From: Cyrtodaria siliqua
Taxonomy: Eukaryota; Mollusca; Bivalvia; Adapedonta; Hiatellidae
NCBI GenBank assembly: GCA_037043455.1
Contig: JAWPHD010008263.1
Coordinates: 46,001 to 110,000 of the forward strand
Reading direction: 5' to 3'
DNA length: 64,000 bases
How positions within the stretch are numbered: the stretch's first letter is position 1; the number at the start of each line of letters is the position of its first letter. Below the pieces are notes generated by a model. That model saw only the letters and a list, made by a program, of their open reading frames with translations, ran no database searches and had not been told where the DNA came from. A program made the position numbers and the translations under genes. Shown piece after piece: positions 1 to 10,264 of the stretch.

Positions 1-560
1 CCTTTCAACATAGGATCATCAAACTTCATAGTCAGACTGACAGTGGGATAAGTAATGATCCCTGTTTAGGTCATTAAGTCAAAGGTCAACCCAACGGTTA
101 CCCAACATAGAAAACAGAATTCAATGCTATAACTCAGGTACCTTTACCCGTAGGTTCATGAATGTTCATAGACTGCCCTCTGGACAAGGATCCCTATTGT
201 TCATGAGGTCCCTAAGTCAAAGGTCAAGGTCACATTGACCTGCTAGGAAAAGGTTTTTCTTGTTGACAGTATGTTAAAGATCAAGATCATATTGACCAGA
301 CACCTATACAATTCCTTTTCCTTAGCAAATGGGGCGTATAGTGCTCATTAAGGCAGCACTATATTCCATGTGCCTATTGTTTTGCCTTTAAAACATAAGT
401 GGGAAATAAATATATTTAATAACATGTCTTTTCGAGTAAAATATGTTTTCAGTAAAGTTCAACAATTCATATTGTTTGAATTATCCCCAATTTAGAGGAT
501 CCTGATACCTATGTTTCCAATTGTAAGGTCCCTACGGTTATCCCCATTCCCAAAATATTT
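1..560. repeat. Diverged bivalve dispersed repeat, GGTCAAGGTCA type
   Basis: Sequence upstream of the first gene. It contains several short phrases such as AAGTCAAAGGTCAAGGTCAC and CATTGACC. The same phrases recur at about 3.75-4.0 kb and 45.9-46.9 kb. No open frame or clear promoter element was seen. An upstream exon of the first HAD gene could lie here or outside the window, but none could be supported. Confidence 0.5.
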
Positions 561-568
561 ATTTTAGA

Positions 569-819
569 ATGCTTATTATTTTCCTCAAAATGTTGCTTAA
601 ATCAGCTGAAGAGGTATATTTACAACATGTTTCAGTGTTAAGAAGACATTACGCAAACCAGGCTGAGAACAGACACGAGATCCTCTCGCAGCAAACGACA
701 CTACGCACGAATCAAACATGGAAGAACAAGAAACCGGCCCTCGTGATATTTGACAAGGATGGCACACTCATCTGCTTTCATTCCATGTGGTTTCCATGGT
801 TACAGAATGTTACCAAAAA
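569..819 (+). CDS. HAD-family phosphohydrolase, exon 1
   Basis: First recognisable exon of a free-standing HAD (haloacid dehalogenase superfamily) phosphohydrolase. It carries motif I as FDKDGTL, with nucleophile Asp62 and acid/base Asp64 when counted from the Met at 569. The wording [14 protein letters not shown] resembles class IA phosphoglycolate-phosphatase-like enzymes. The donor is GT at 820-821, leaving a phase-2 junction whose last base comes from exon 2 at 4476. The two exons together give 912 nt, an exact 303 codons plus stop, which supports the join. The true start is uncertain: Met569 and Met590 are both in frame, and an acceptor-like CAG near 602-604 would allow an upstream exon. 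The about 55 residues before the HAD core match no domain I recognise. Confidence 0.75.
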
Positions 820-2084
820 GTAGGTCGCTATTATTGTACATTGGCCTAGCTCATTTTAGGCACTGCAACCAGAATGCACCATTTTACTTCTTATTTTTAA
901 AAAAAAAGAAAAGCATTCTGCCAGACCCCACAAGCAACACTGTACATGTGATGTTCAATTACTTGGGCCTACAATTTCAAATCGGCCAGCTATGCCCCTG
1001 TTGTACTTGAGAATTGTACAGCAATAAATTAGAGAGTGACTGACATTCGTAAAAGTGCACTCAAATGAAACTTTGTTAAGTAGAGAAACAAGACATTATG
1101 GTAGCGTGTATGTTCTCATGCAGTTTGCAGCAGAATTCCAATATTATTTTCTGTCGGGTCTATAGACAAAATGAGTGTTTAACCTCAAATTTTCATTTAG
1201 TGCTCCTTGAATTACAAGGATGTAACCGATGGTTATCGGTTATTCTTTCTTGTCTTGTTTATTATGCCATAGTTATTATGACCCGACAAAGTCGCCGGGA
1301 TATAGATTGGGCGTTGTCCGTACATCGGTCAGTCCATTTGTGACAGTCCGTCCATTGCAATTTTTTTCGTGTCCGCTCCCTAACTCTCAAATGCGTGGAG
1401 GGAGTTTGAAATAAATTGACACAAAATCTCATGTCAGGGCTTTTTTCCCTTCATAAACCGGGGCCAATATTCGAGCCCCTTCCCCTAGCAAAACAGACTA
1501 CATTTTTCCTCTCTTTGGCTGAGAAAATTCTTCTTAAAAAAACAACTTTTTTTTGCTTAGCGTTATTTCCCCCTCTAACTTTCTCAACATTATTATGTTT
1601 GGGATATATTTATAAAAGACACTTTATCTAAAATGTACCTCTTTTGCATATTTGCACACCTAAATCTTCTATTTCCGCATACACTGTTCTCCCTAAATCT
1701 CAAAAATCACATTATGTTTTCCCCTTTAACTCGAAGATTTTCCCCTATTGAAGGGCCTGGGCCTCTTGCCCTATTTCCAAAAAACAGCCCTGTCTGTATT
1801 TCTAAGGTCATGCCATAAAGGTCCATTTCGTGTCAGCTCCATAACTCTCACATGCATAGAACGCTTTTCAAATAAATTGGGACAAATATTCCTCTCAACA
1901 AGACGACATTGAGAACCCAACACTCAAGTCTGAATCTTCAAGGTCAAAAAGGTAATATACCTCTTATATGCATATCATGAGGTCCATTTCATGTCTGTTC
2001 CATTAATCTCACATGCAAGAAGGAATTTTGAAATAATTGGCGTAACTATTCACCTCATCGAGACCGTCGGCGTCGGCGTCACCA

Positions 2085-2545
2085 GCTTCACCTTAAAATT
2101 TTTGTACAATAGATTTATAACTTGCATTAAAACTTTATACTTATGTTTCCCATCAAATTCTGCACCTTATCCAACAATCCCCATAACTCTTCCTTGCATT
2201 TTGACAAAGTTATGGCCCTTTGATTGTCATTTCTTTACCTTAAAGTTTTTGTGCAATAGATTTATAACATCAAAACTACACAAGCTAAGGCATTAAAACT
2301 TTATACTTATGTTTCCCATCAAATTCTGCACCTTATCCAACAATCCCCATAACTCGTCCTTTCATTTTGACATAGTTATGGCCCTTTGATTGTCTTGTCT
2401 TTACGTTAAAGGTTTTGTGCAATAGATTTATAACTTCAAAACCACTAAAGTTATTGCATTAACATTTTAAGCTAGTGTTTCACATCAAATTCTGTACCTT
2501 ATCCAACAATCCCCATAACTCTTCCGTTCATTTTGACAAAATTAT
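2085..2545. repeat. Tandem repeat of about 190 bp in intron 1
   Basis: About two and a half to three diverged copies of a block. It reads from TGCAATAGATTTATAACTTC through CCATCAAATTCTGCACC to GTTATGGCCCTTTGATTG. It lies in the 3.7-kb intron of the first HAD gene. Flanking intron sequence (820-2085) holds other diverged dispersed-repeat fragments and no convincing coding sequence. Confidence 0.6.
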
Positions 2546-2689
2546 GGCCCCTGAATTTGTAAAAAAATGTCATTTTGACATAGAAGTATATAGGAAAAAC
2601 AATTCAAAATCTTCTTCTCCGAAATAGAAACGGCTGCAGCTTAGATATTTTGTATGTATCATCGTCTAGTAGTTATCTACCAAGTTTGC

Positions 2690-3700
2690 TCGATGGTGAC
2701 CCTGGGGTCAGAATGGGACCCGCCCTGGGGGTTACAAGAGGTGAAACATGAGGGTGTGGATGGGCCCCCTGAGTCATAACTTAGTAACCCTTGACATCCC
2801 CACCCTATAACCATATATACACTTACTGGACATGAACAGACAGAAGCCACCATCCAACCAGCATAGACACCGGGATGCTTCCCTACCCCTGGGGACATAG
2901 CCCCTCGGTCATGACATGGAAACCATTGAGATCCCCACCCTATAACCATATATACACTTACTGGGCATGAACATATGGATAAAACCACCCAACCAGCATA
3001 GACCCCGGTCTCCTTCCCCACCCCTGGGGACATAGGCCCTCGGCCATAACTTGTAAACCGTTGAGATCCCCACCCTATAACCATATATACATTTACTGGG
3101 CATTAACAGATGTATATAACCACTTAACCACTCAACCAGCATAGACCCCGGGCTCCTTGCCCACCCCTGGGGACGTAGCCCCTCGGTCATAACTTGGAAA
3201 CCATTGCTATCCCCACCCTATAAACCATATATACACTTACTGGACATGAACAGACGGATACAACCATCAAACCAGCATAGACCCCACAACCCTGGGGACA
3301 TAGCCTCTGGGTTATAATTTGGAAACCGTTAAGATCCCTACCCTATAACCATATATACACTTACTGGGCATGAACAGACATACAACCATCCAACCAGCAT
3401 AGACCCCGGACTCCTTCCCCCAACCCCTGCTGACATAGCCCCTGGGTCATAACGTGTAAACCATTGAGATCCCTTCCCTAAAACCATATATACACTTACT
3501 GGGTATTAACAGACGGATACAACCATCCAACCAGCATAGACCCCACAACCCTGGGGACATAGCCTCTGGGTCATAATTTGGAAACCGTTAAGATCCCTAC
3601 CCTATAACCATATATACACTTACTGGACATGAACAGACAGATACAACCATCCAACCAGCTTAGACCCTAGGCTTCTTCCACACTCCCCACCTTTGTGGAC
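2690..3700. repeat. Minisatellite of about 130 bp in intron 1
   Basis: About seven to eight imperfect copies of a unit containing CCCTATAACCATATATACAC, TTACTGG(G/A)CATGAACAGA, AACCAGCATAGACCCC and CCCTGGGGACATAGCCCCT. The open frames on the minus strand here (2677-3190) are periodic translations of the repeat. They are not genes. Confidence 0.85.
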
Positions 3701-4200
3701 CTAGCTCCTGGGTCAAACTTTAATTTGATATTTTTATCTCGACTGTTCAAAGGATCTTATGAGGTCTATAGGTCAAAGTTCATGGTCACAAATTGCATTT
3801 ATGTGTGGATAGACTCTTAGCATCAGGTTAATGTTTACGTCCACATTTTTTAGCATGTAAATAACTTCAACAGTTTTTATCCAATCATCATCAAACTTAC
3901 ATACTTTATTATAAATGGGACGATGATCGTATCTATTGAGTTCAAGATCATTGGGTGGAAGGTCAAGGTCACAAAGGGGTCAATGGTCAAATGCATTTAC
4001 ATATACTTTTAACAATTTTTTTTAAAAGTTTCAACTTATAAAATTTGCATTAGGTATCCTTTGAAAGAGTTATTATGAAATTATCTCCATTTCATCACAG
4101 AAAAATTGTGGCCCTTGATTTAATGAAAATTCCAATGTTTTCCTTCTTGACACACCCACATCGCTCCTTTGTTTTCCCTTTTTTTTTCTGATGATATGCC
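3700..4200. repeat. Diverged GGTCAAGGTCAC dispersed repeat
   Basis: Rest of the intron. It contains AGGTCAAAGTTCATGGTCAC and GGAAGGTCAAGGTCACAAAG, the same repeat vocabulary as the left edge of the window. Nothing coding is seen. Confidence 0.45.
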
Positions 4201-4475
4201 GGGTGTAACATTTCTTGTTCTTTGAAAATTCGAATAGTCGAGCTGCGCTGTCCTCTGACAGCTCTTGTTTTTTCTTATTATAAGGTCCATTTTCTTTTGT
4301 CTGTCTATACGTCTACCCAGAAGACAACATACTTTGGTGGGGGATATAAATTCACAAAATTTCTTCTTTTAATCAGCAAAAAAGTTTTTTTTTGTATACT
4401 GTATTTGCACTAGTCTTTTTTTTAAGTGTATTTCGTATAAGTTGTCACACCTATAATGGACATCTTCCACTACAG

Positions 4476-5136
4476 GTTATGTGCTGTGACAGGTCTAAAC
4501 CTAGAAGACAAGACATTCGATCTGCTTGGTTACTGCAAGATCAACAAAAAGTTCATCCCAGGACTGCTCGCCCAGTCAACCAAACCCATTATCATAGAGG
4601 AGTTTACACAGTTACTGGTGCGGGAAGGTTACAGCAGAAATGAGGCGGAAAGTATCATCAAAGATGTTTATGAAGAAGGTGATACAAGCAGTCCTGAAAC
4701 TCTGAAGGCTTTAATGGATATAGAAATGCTGTTCAAAATTCTGAAGGCACATAATGTGAAAATAGCTTTGTCTACTGCAGACTCGAGGGAGGGCACTCTA
4801 CAAACACTGAAAGAGTTTAATTTAGAGAAGTATGTAGATCATGTGGTTTGTGGTGATGACCCGGAAATTATACCAAAGCCAAGTCCCTATTCAGCCTTCA
4901 AAATCTGCTCACAGCTCGGCGTGGATCCCTCGGAAACTGTGATGGTTGGCGATACGATGGCGGATGTTGGGATGGGGAAAGCGGCAAAAGTTGGATGGAA
5001 TATCGGCGTGTTGAGTGGAGTTGGGAACAGCATCCACCTCATGCCTGATGCAGACCATGTCATACACAGTATAACAGACTTACTTCCCCTGATTTTACCA
5101 GAAGAGGAATGGCGCCAGTACTATAAGTACAAGTGA
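4476..5136 (+). CDS. HAD-family phosphohydrolase, exon 2 (terminal)
   Basis: Carries the rest of a 303-residue HAD phosphohydrolase, predicted to hydrolyse a small phosphorylated metabolite; the substrate cannot be read from sequence. The acceptor is TACAG at 4471-4475. Counted on the joined protein, motif II is IALST (Thr184), motif III is the PKPSP lysine (Lys218), and motif IV is VGDTMAD (Asp243 and Asp247). With DKDGT in exon 1, the catalytic set is complete. Residues about 85-180 form the alpha-helical cap expected of class IA enzymes. No signal peptide or membrane segment is seen. Its nearest relative in the window is the HAD half of the fused gene downstream, which has an identical intron position and phase, so the pair is a tandem duplication. 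It ends in EEWRQYYKYK and TGA. The phosphatase call is firm; the physiological role is unknown. Confidence 0.9.
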
Positions 5137-5796
5137 GGACCTTTTTACATACTAACTATCCTTAGACTTGTTTAGGTATTCAAACACACGGATTGGTTAA
5201 GGACTGCAAAGACATTTGTTTATATTAAACTAAAGATCATTCCCATGTGGAAAGTACTGCCTTAACGTTTTGTTAAAAGTTAAAGGGACTGTAGGTAATT
5301 TGGAAGAATTTTGGGTGTCAATCCAAATACATATAGCAGCATGTTTTGGTTTCATATTTAATGTGCCTACCATATTAGTAGTGCCAGGGCGCTATGCAAA
5401 CTACGAAGGGAGCATTATTATTGTTTTTTTAATAAGGTTATACTTAAAAGCAAAACTTGCCAGACTATACCTGGGCCCTGTTTAATTAAACATCTTACGA
5501 CAAGTCTTAAATTTTAAAATCGTTCACTTTGTTCACCAAAGCATTTAATGTAGACAGTTATGTGCGTACATAGTGAGAAATATCTTCTGTATTAGACAAT
5601 GAAATGAAATCCCGTTTATTTGAAAAGTGTAATTTATAGGGAAGCATTTAAGAAATTGATTTACGATCAAAATGGTCGTGAGGTGTTTCGTCAAATGGGG
5701 CCCTGAAACTAAGCCTCAAATGTCATCCACTCTAAATCTAAAATCTAAATATTTATTTTTATTTTACAAAAGATCGAAAATTATTGATTTTTTTTA
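5137..5796. other. Intergenic, nothing recognised
   Basis: 3' flank of the first HAD gene. An ATTAAA near 5225 could be a poly(A) signal, but this is weak. Otherwise it is AT-rich with no coding sequence or clear repeat. Confidence 0.4.
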
Positions 5797-6060
5797 ATGC
5801 TGTCGGTAGTGCGGTGGATTTGTAGCCGGATTTGTAACATGGTTCCACTGAGTTCTGTCGGTGTGTTCTTGGGCAAGACACTTTTCCTTAGGCTCGTCCG
5901 TCGGATGGGGACGTAAACCGGGCGGTCCCGTGTATCGGTCTATCCTCACGTTAAAGAACCATAGGAATCTATTCGATAATAAGAGTAGGGCAGGTTCCCA
6001 GATTCCTATGTATCCTTCCCCTCTCTCTGGGGCGGCTCTAAATAGCTGTTAAACAACATT
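5797..6060 (+). repeat. SINE-like element with TTGGGCAAGACACTT core
   Basis: A 260-bp block with the phrase TGTTCTTGGGCAAGACACTT, followed by GATGGGGACGTAAACCGG and a final CTGTTAAACAACATTCAATT. A TTGGGCAAGACACTT core is a hallmark of a widespread class of animal tRNA-derived SINEs with a conserved central domain. The 5' part (GTGCGGTGGATTTGTAG) could be a decayed tRNA head. Family assignment is from memory of the motif, so it is tentative. Confidence 0.55.
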
Positions 6061-6240
6061 CAATTAATTATGTTTTTTTTACTTTCTAGGAAGGTAAGAT
6101 TTCTATTTAAAAAAAGTGTAGGGCGCTTCTATTATGGGAAATACGGTATGCATGAACGGTTAAATTATAGTTAATGAAATAGTTTGGTCTCGAAAACTTG
6201 ACGACTCAGCTAGTTTTTGTTGTATAAATCATTAATATTA

Positions 6241-7026
6241 CAGTAAACTCCTGCTAATCCGGACGATCATGGGATTTTTGTCCAGGTTTAAGGGGTGTCC
6301 GGATTACTGTTTAAATGCAATTTATGGCTGTCAGATCGAAGATATCGTACATTATCAGTACGTTTTCATCATATTTATTTGGCTGCATTGCTTACCATTA
6401 TGAACACATTAAAGAATTAGGTTTGAGATACTAATGTATAATAATAAATAGTTTTATTACATTAAATATGATATAAGCACACAAACATTTATATAAAACA
6501 AAGTTGTTAATTGTCAACAGCCATAGATGGTTCAGCGTAAGAATTACACGTCAATAAAACACACTTTACTGAAAAAATTTACCGAGCGTCGGTTGTTTTA
6601 ACTTGAGTTTTTTCTCTTAGCGATATATCCACAAGCTTTTTTGTTGAAGGCAATAGATGTCGTTTTTTTTCAACACTGTAGCCATTACTTGTTTAGAAAC
6701 ACGTTGATATAGAGGTATACGTTTCATATAAAAAAAACTCGTTATCTTTTGGCGAGTACAGATGGACTAGAAAATATAAAGGAAAGGAAGATTTCACTCA
6801 AACATGTTCAGTTATATATCTATTATTGAATGCAGCCATAACTTAATACAATACATGTATAAATTTTCGTATAAACACTCTTTCTCACTTCGGAAAAACC
6901 GGGGACCGGATACCCACCCCTGTATTATATATACATAAAGAAGGAGGGGAAAAAGGGCGGAAATAAATAGTTCGGATTAGAGGGAGATCTGGATTAGCGA
7001 GAGTTCGGATAAGCGAGAGTTTACTG
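6241..7026. mobile_element. Nonautonomous pogo/Tc1-mariner-type element
   Basis: A 786-bp element with terminal inverted repeats. The left end is CAGTAAACTCCTGCTAATCC and the reverse complement of the right end is CAGTAAACTCTCGCTTATCC. Both ends are flanked by TA (6239-6240 and 7027-7028), the target duplication expected of this superfamily. The interior has no transposase frame, so it would need a transposase supplied in trans. The CAGT start and 'TTATCCGGAC'-like ends resemble the pogo branch. Confidence 0.8.
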
Positions 7027-7686
7027 TAATTCATATGTGACCGTAAGGCTCTTCTGAATTTGAATTATATGTACAACTGATAGCAAAATAGAGCCCGCTT
7101 AAATATTTATGATTTACAGAAGATATTCAGTTGCCAAGTTTTTCAAACATTTTCTCAAGCAATAAGTAAACCGAAGGTAACATGCAGCTTAATTTCATGC
7201 ATAAATGTGCATATTTCTCGTGAAATTTCATTATGAGCTTTTTCATTTGTATTTAGATTGACACTCAATTGCCTATGGAATCAATCCAAGATGGATGCCC
7301 CCTTTTGAGAATTTTTGCAAATTTTTAAAAGATCATATCTCTTGTATTTTTTATGAAATTTTGGTAACTCTGTCAGTTTTTTCTATAGTTTTTAAAGCCC
7401 CTTTAAATGAAGCTAGTTCCAAAATAGTGCACTTTTTTTTTTAAACAGAAAATATGTGCACAATTTAAGATGTGAGATTATACTGTAGGCCTACTACTGT
7501 ATTATACATAAAGTAATTTATGTCATTATGCTCATAATTATTTCACTCTCACAATGAAAGATCATAAATCAAAACTCAAGATTTAATTTTTTTAAAAGAG
7601 AATAATAATTTTTTACCTAAATTCACTTAAGAAAATCTGGGAGAATAATACAATTTACGCTTTACTTTAGAACCTCTGAGAGAATA
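7027..7686. other. Intergenic, upstream of fused gene
   Basis: AT-rich sequence with no recognised element, lying directly 5' of the fused HAD-GMC gene. It should contain that gene's promoter or an upstream intron. No TATA box or initiator could be singled out. Confidence 0.35.
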
Positions 7687-7844
7687 ATGATGGAGCCCCA
7701 TAACCTTGATGAAGAAGTCCATGATCAAGCTACTCTGGAGGCGGTGGTGAAGGATGACATACAACTCGTCATATTTGATCTCCCTGGAACACTTGTGTGC
7801 ACACATAGCAGATATGCCATGTGGCTGGATACATTATGTAGAAG
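7687..7844 (+). CDS. HAD-choline dehydrogenase fusion, exon 1
   Basis: Opens with two adjacent ATGs (7687, 7690) and encodes about 52 residues ending in HAD motif I. The frame reads VIFDLPGTLVCTHSRYAMW, aligning with [16 protein letters not shown] of the upstream paralog. The nucleophile Asp31 is kept, but the general acid/base Asp is Pro33. The donor is GT at 7845. The last two bases plus the first base of exon 2 (8758) make a phase-2 split Arg codon, the same junction as in the upstream gene. The 3' 84 bases of this exon form the first unit of a 90-bp tandem array that repeats the exon end and donor. An upstream noncoding exon cannot be excluded. Confidence 0.75.
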
Positions 7845-8337
7845 GTAGGTACAACTCGTCATATTTGATCTCCACGGAACACTCATGGGCACACACGGCA
7901 GATACGCCATGTGGCTGGATACACTATGTAGAAGGTAGGTACAACTCGTCATATTTGATCTCCATGGAACACTCGTGTGCACACACGGCAGATATTCCAT
8001 GTGGCTGGATACACTATGTAGAAGGTAGGTACTACTCGTCATATTTGATCTCCCCGGAACATACACTATGTAGAAGGTAGGTACAACTCGTCGTATTTGA
8101 TCTCCATGGAACACTCGTGCGCACAAGCAGCAGATATGCCATGTGGCACGATACACTGTGTAAAAGGTAGGTACAACTCGTCATATTTGATCTCCGTGGA
8201 ACACTCGTGTAAACACACAGCAGATATGCCATGTGGTTGGATACACTAAGGTAGGTACAACTCGTCATATTTGATCTCCATGGAACACTCGTGTGCAAAC
8301 AGGCCATGTTGCACGATACACTAAGTAGAAGGTAGGT
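7761..8337 (+). repeat. Tandem array of exon end plus splice donor, 90-bp unit
   Basis: Seven units starting at 7761, 7851, 7941, 8031, 8083, 8173 and 8257. Four are full 90-bp units, one is 84 bp, one is shortened to 52 bp and the last is partial. Each carries the motif-I coding stretch (ACAACTCGTCATATTTGATC) and, except where truncated, ATGTGGCTGGATACA followed by AAGGTAGGT. Candidate donors fall at 7845, 7935, 8025, 8077, 8167, 8251 and 8332. Only the first gives an uninterrupted frame, because each internal AAGGTAGGT reads through TAG. The codon opposite the second Asp of motif I reads Pro, His, His, Pro, His, Arg and His in successive units. Frames 7725-8156 (-), 7754-8080 (+) and 8032-8427 (-) are artefacts of this array. 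Confidence 0.9.
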
Positions 8338-8757
8338 ACTTGCTGTTTGATCATTTTGACGGCAACTGCGGTAAGAGTCTGTTGGTATTTGCTGTTTGGT
8401 TATTTGAAGGATATAAGTTGCATACATGTTTGTATTAGCTGTTTTGTCATTTGAAAGATACAGTAACTGTTTTAGGTAATTGCTGCTTGTCGCTTCATTG
8501 ATATTTGCTGTTTATTACATAACTTACGGTGTGGGAGTAATAAAAACATGAACAATTTATCATAACACGCTAGTGTAATAAATATGCGAATGAGGGCAGA
8601 ATCACAATTTTTATCTTTTAAAAGCTAACTGTGTCTATGTAAAAGCAATTAGTGTTTTACAATGGTTGCACCTACAGCAAATTATCCTATTTATATTTTA
8701 ATTTCAAACATGGAGGCAACCTTTTCTTTTGATCATATTTTTCTACATCTTTTACAG
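8338..8757 (+). other. Rest of intron in fused gene
   Basis: A looser repeat of TTGCTGTTTG(A/G)TCATTTGAA phrases follows the array to about 8530. Then comes AT-rich sequence ending in a good pyrimidine-rich tract and acceptor, TTTTTCTACATCTTTTACAG, at 8738-8757. Confidence 0.6.
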
Positions 8758-10264
8758 GATTGACCAGATGACTGGCCTAGAGCTGACCCCATTTGTCTAC
8801 GACAAACTGGGAGTAAATGAGAATAAGAAACTGAAACAAGGCATATTGTCTGAAGGCACTATGTCCCAGGTCAAGTCTGGACTGACTGAGGTTCTTATGG
8901 ACAACGGTCTGACGTACGAGGAATCGTTACTTGTCGTAAACCAAACTTGGAATCAGTGTAGCTATCTACTGCAAACTAACACACAACCGAGTGATCTTGA
9001 GGCGAAAACATTGTTTAAAATGTTGAAACAGAATGGGACAAAAATTACGCTTTGTACCGGAGATTATAGGGAGTCCGCTCTGTCAGATTTAGACACTCTG
9101 GGATTGTTGAAATACGTGGATATGATGGTGTGTGGGGATGATCCACACGCCCAACCCAAACCCTCGGCCCATAATGTGTTGCTTATCTGTGAGGAATTAA
9201 ATGTTGATCCGAAAAATACCGTTCTGATAGGAGATACAATGGCCGATATGGTTATGGCTGCGGCCGCGAAAGTTTTTAAGAAGATCGGCGTTCTTAACGG
9301 TGCAGGAGATGAGGAATCTTTGAAGAAACATGCTGATCACACTGTACTTAAAGTCGGAGGTGTGACGAAACATTTGTTTCAGACTCCTCAAAAAATGTCT
9401 GCAAGGCCATATAGCACAGTAGCTGGTTCGTCACAATCGGTCCTTACAGAATTAAATTCCCCACAAAGACGTAACTTTAGCACCGGTTCTTCACGAAATA
9501 TTTCAAGCATTCCTTCATATGATTATGTCATTGTAGGTGGCGGATCAGCCGGCTGCACGTTGGCGAACAGATTGACGGAGAATAGCGAAAATAAGGTATT
9601 ATTAATGGAGGCCGGTCCGAATGATAATACCTGGAAGATTTGGATGCCGGCAGCGCTCAAGTACAACCTCTGTGATGACAAGTACAACTGGTACTACCAC
9701 ACTGAACCAGAACCCAATTGTAACAATAGGGTCATGTACTGGCCCAGGGGCCGTACCTTGGGTGGGTCGTCTGCTCTAAATGCCATGGTGTACATCCGCG
9801 GAAACGCTTTAGATTACGATAGATGGGAGGGAGAGGGAGCTACTGGATGGTCCTATGCATCGTGTTTACCTTACCTTAAAAAATCGCAGTGTCACGAGTT
9901 GGGGGAAAACGAATACCGCGGCGGAAGTGGACCCCTGCACGTGTCGCGCGGGATTACAAACAATCCTCTTCATACTGCTTTCATAGAAGCTGGGCAACAG
10001 GCTGGTTACCCATTCACAGATGACATGAATGGGTACCAGCAGGAGGGAGTAGGCTGGATGGACATGACAATACACAAGGGTTGGCGGTGGAGTGCTGCAG
10101 AGGCATATCTCCATCCGATAAAATCCCGTACTAACCTCGAAACCAAAGTAAAAGTATTGACAACTAGGGTTCTGTTTGGTAATCACAGAGCCGTAGGAAT
10201 CGAATATACGGAGAACGGTCAGGTCAAAAAAGCAATGGCCAATAAAGAGGTGATTTTAAGTTGA
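8758..10264 (+). CDS. CHDH: HAD-choline dehydrogenase fusion, exon 2 up to in-frame TGA
   Basis: Encodes most of a HAD domain followed without a break by the N-terminal half of a GMC oxidoreductase. HAD motifs, counted on the joined protein: Thr153 (LCTGDYRES), Lys187 (QPKPSA), Asp212 and Asp216 (IGDTMAD). Residues about 262-305 form a Ser/Arg-rich linker with RPYST and RRNFST, which look like mitochondrial presequence ends. The GMC part starts at about 306 with the FAD-binding DYVIVGGGSAGC, then the E of LLMEAGP. GMC signature 1 lies at 384-402 (GRTLGGSSALNAMVYIRG). Choline dehydrogenase oxidises choline to betaine aldehyde at the mitochondrial inner membrane and feeds glycine-betaine synthesis. 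The frame halts at TGA 10262-10264, inside EVILS-stop-GAINSP where the family has Gly, and the same frame resumes at once. There is no intron across HAD and GMC parts. Enzyme family is firm; choline specificity is inferred from overall likeness. Confidence 0.92.

Noticed and set aside
2677..3190. Minus-strand ORFs of 93 and 135 codons
   Set aside because: They are periodic translations of the 130-bp minisatellite.
7851..8337. Mutually exclusive alternative exons
   Set aside because: None of the extra units has an upstream pyrimidine tract and acceptor, and a TAG follows each donor if it is skipped. A tandem expansion fits better.
7725..8427. Repeat-protein ORFs around the 90-bp array
   Set aside because: Wrong frame or strand relative to the exon. 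They shadow the tandem array.
9866..10186. Minus-strand ORFs inside the dehydrogenase exon (also 9197-9391 and 10323-11124)
   Set aside because: Antisense shadows of a well-conserved coding exon.
10262..10264. TGA as a selenocysteine codon
   Set aside because: The family has Gly here rather than Cys, no SECIS-like structure was recognised downstream, and a one-base change from GGA explains it.
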